This document shows, in pieces, positions 59,875 to 59,959 of a DNA stretch of 59,959 bases. Location of the stretch: NCBI GenBank assembly GCA_900315605.1, contig OMZU01000021.1:1-59959 (forward strand), in the 5' to 3' direction. The translations under genes were made by a program, and so were the position numbers. Origin of the DNA: an uncultured Eubacteriales bacterium. Its GTDB lineage: Bacteria > Bacillota > Clostridia > Oscillospirales > Acutalibacteraceae. The notes beneath the pieces were generated by a model, which saw only the letters and a program-made list of their open reading frames with translations, ran no database searches and was not told where the DNA came from. Position 1 is the first letter of the stretch. The number at the start of each line of letters is the position of its first letter.

Positions 59875-59959
59875 CTAAAAATTCCTCGCAAAACGAATGA
59901 GAATATGGTATAATTAAACCATCAAAAGATAGATGGTGATGATATGCAGTTGAATTTAT
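59872..59959 (+). mobile_element. Left end of an insertion sequence with start of its transposase
   Basis: From TTAAGGTCACC onward: the terminus GGTCACCTCTAAAAATT (59877-59893), then an A/T-rich leader with TATAAT (59909-59914), GATGGTGATGAT and an ATG at 59944 (MQLNF..., cut by the window end). The terminus equals the one at 79-95 except for one base (GGTNACC). Flanks read TTAAG at both ends. The family cannot be named from five transposase codons. Confidence 0.6.

Overview
This 59,959-base window looks like a chromosomal contig from a Gram-positive anaerobe of the Oscillospiraceae, most like Ruminococcus. That placement is inferred from gene families and architecture, not from a marker gene. 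The support is a SpoIIM-like sporulation protein, strong GGAGG ribosome-binding sites, frequent TTG and GTG starts, consensus sigma-A promoters, Thr/Ser-rich lipoproteins, EpsG-type capsule polymerisation and a DUF177-rpmF pair. Most genes lie on the minus strand. Both window ends fall inside insertion-sequence termini sharing the motif GGTNACCTCTAAAAATT. One interrupts an esterase gene (left) and the other a phosphotransferase-like gene (right), as expected for a contig broken at a repeated IS.

Layout. 0-9.3 kb (minus): truncated esterase, a parC-parE topoisomerase pair, uvrB, an isochorismatase-family hydrolase, radC and pyrE. 9.3-10.1 kb: repeats plus a small plus-strand gene under a consensus promoter with LexA-like boxes. 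10.1-19.6 kb (minus): acyltransferase, membrane proteins, spoIIM-like gene, proC, a large modular GH24 lysozyme, and a DUF5685/J-domain/membrane-protein operon. 19.7-29.2 kb: HAD phosphatase, a conserved clostridial protein, a degenerate beta-lactamase-fold lipoprotein, pcrA, Wzm/Wzt polysaccharide exporter, cyclophilin lipoprotein and GH3 lipoprotein. 29.4-39.5 kb (minus): VTC polyphosphate polymerase with DUF4956, PAP2 phosphatase, a 1000-residue M6-like metalloprotease, a two-component system and an amino-acid ABC importer. 39.6-48.4 kb: tRNA-Ser(GGA), a four-helix-bundle (S23-like) gene between near-identical 115-bp repeats, plsY-der, DUF177-rpmF, a plus-strand operon encoding an adenylation-carrier-reductase enzyme with a ClbS-family protein, a TfoX-N protein and a flavodoxin-like protein, then tRNA-Ser(CGA). 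48.5-58 kb: a possible spore-coat-type protein and a capsule operon (Wzz, CpsD kinase, glycosyltransferases, EpsG polymerase, CapF and CapG for UDP-L-FucNAc). 58.3 kb to the end: an RlmD-type rRNA methyltransferase and the IS-interrupted phosphotransferase.

The most unusual signal is a composite structured element that starts right at the 3' end of both tRNA-Ser genes. The two copies differ in sequence but keep the same hairpin and the same interleaved inverted repeats, which suggests a pseudoknotted RNA or a paired DNA structure. One copy is duplicated around the four-helix-bundle gene and one duplicate carries a nested 106-bp miniature element. A second dispersed repeat, a TTAA-ended MITE-like family with five full or partial copies, and a 128-bp inverted-repeat element occupy other intergenic regions.
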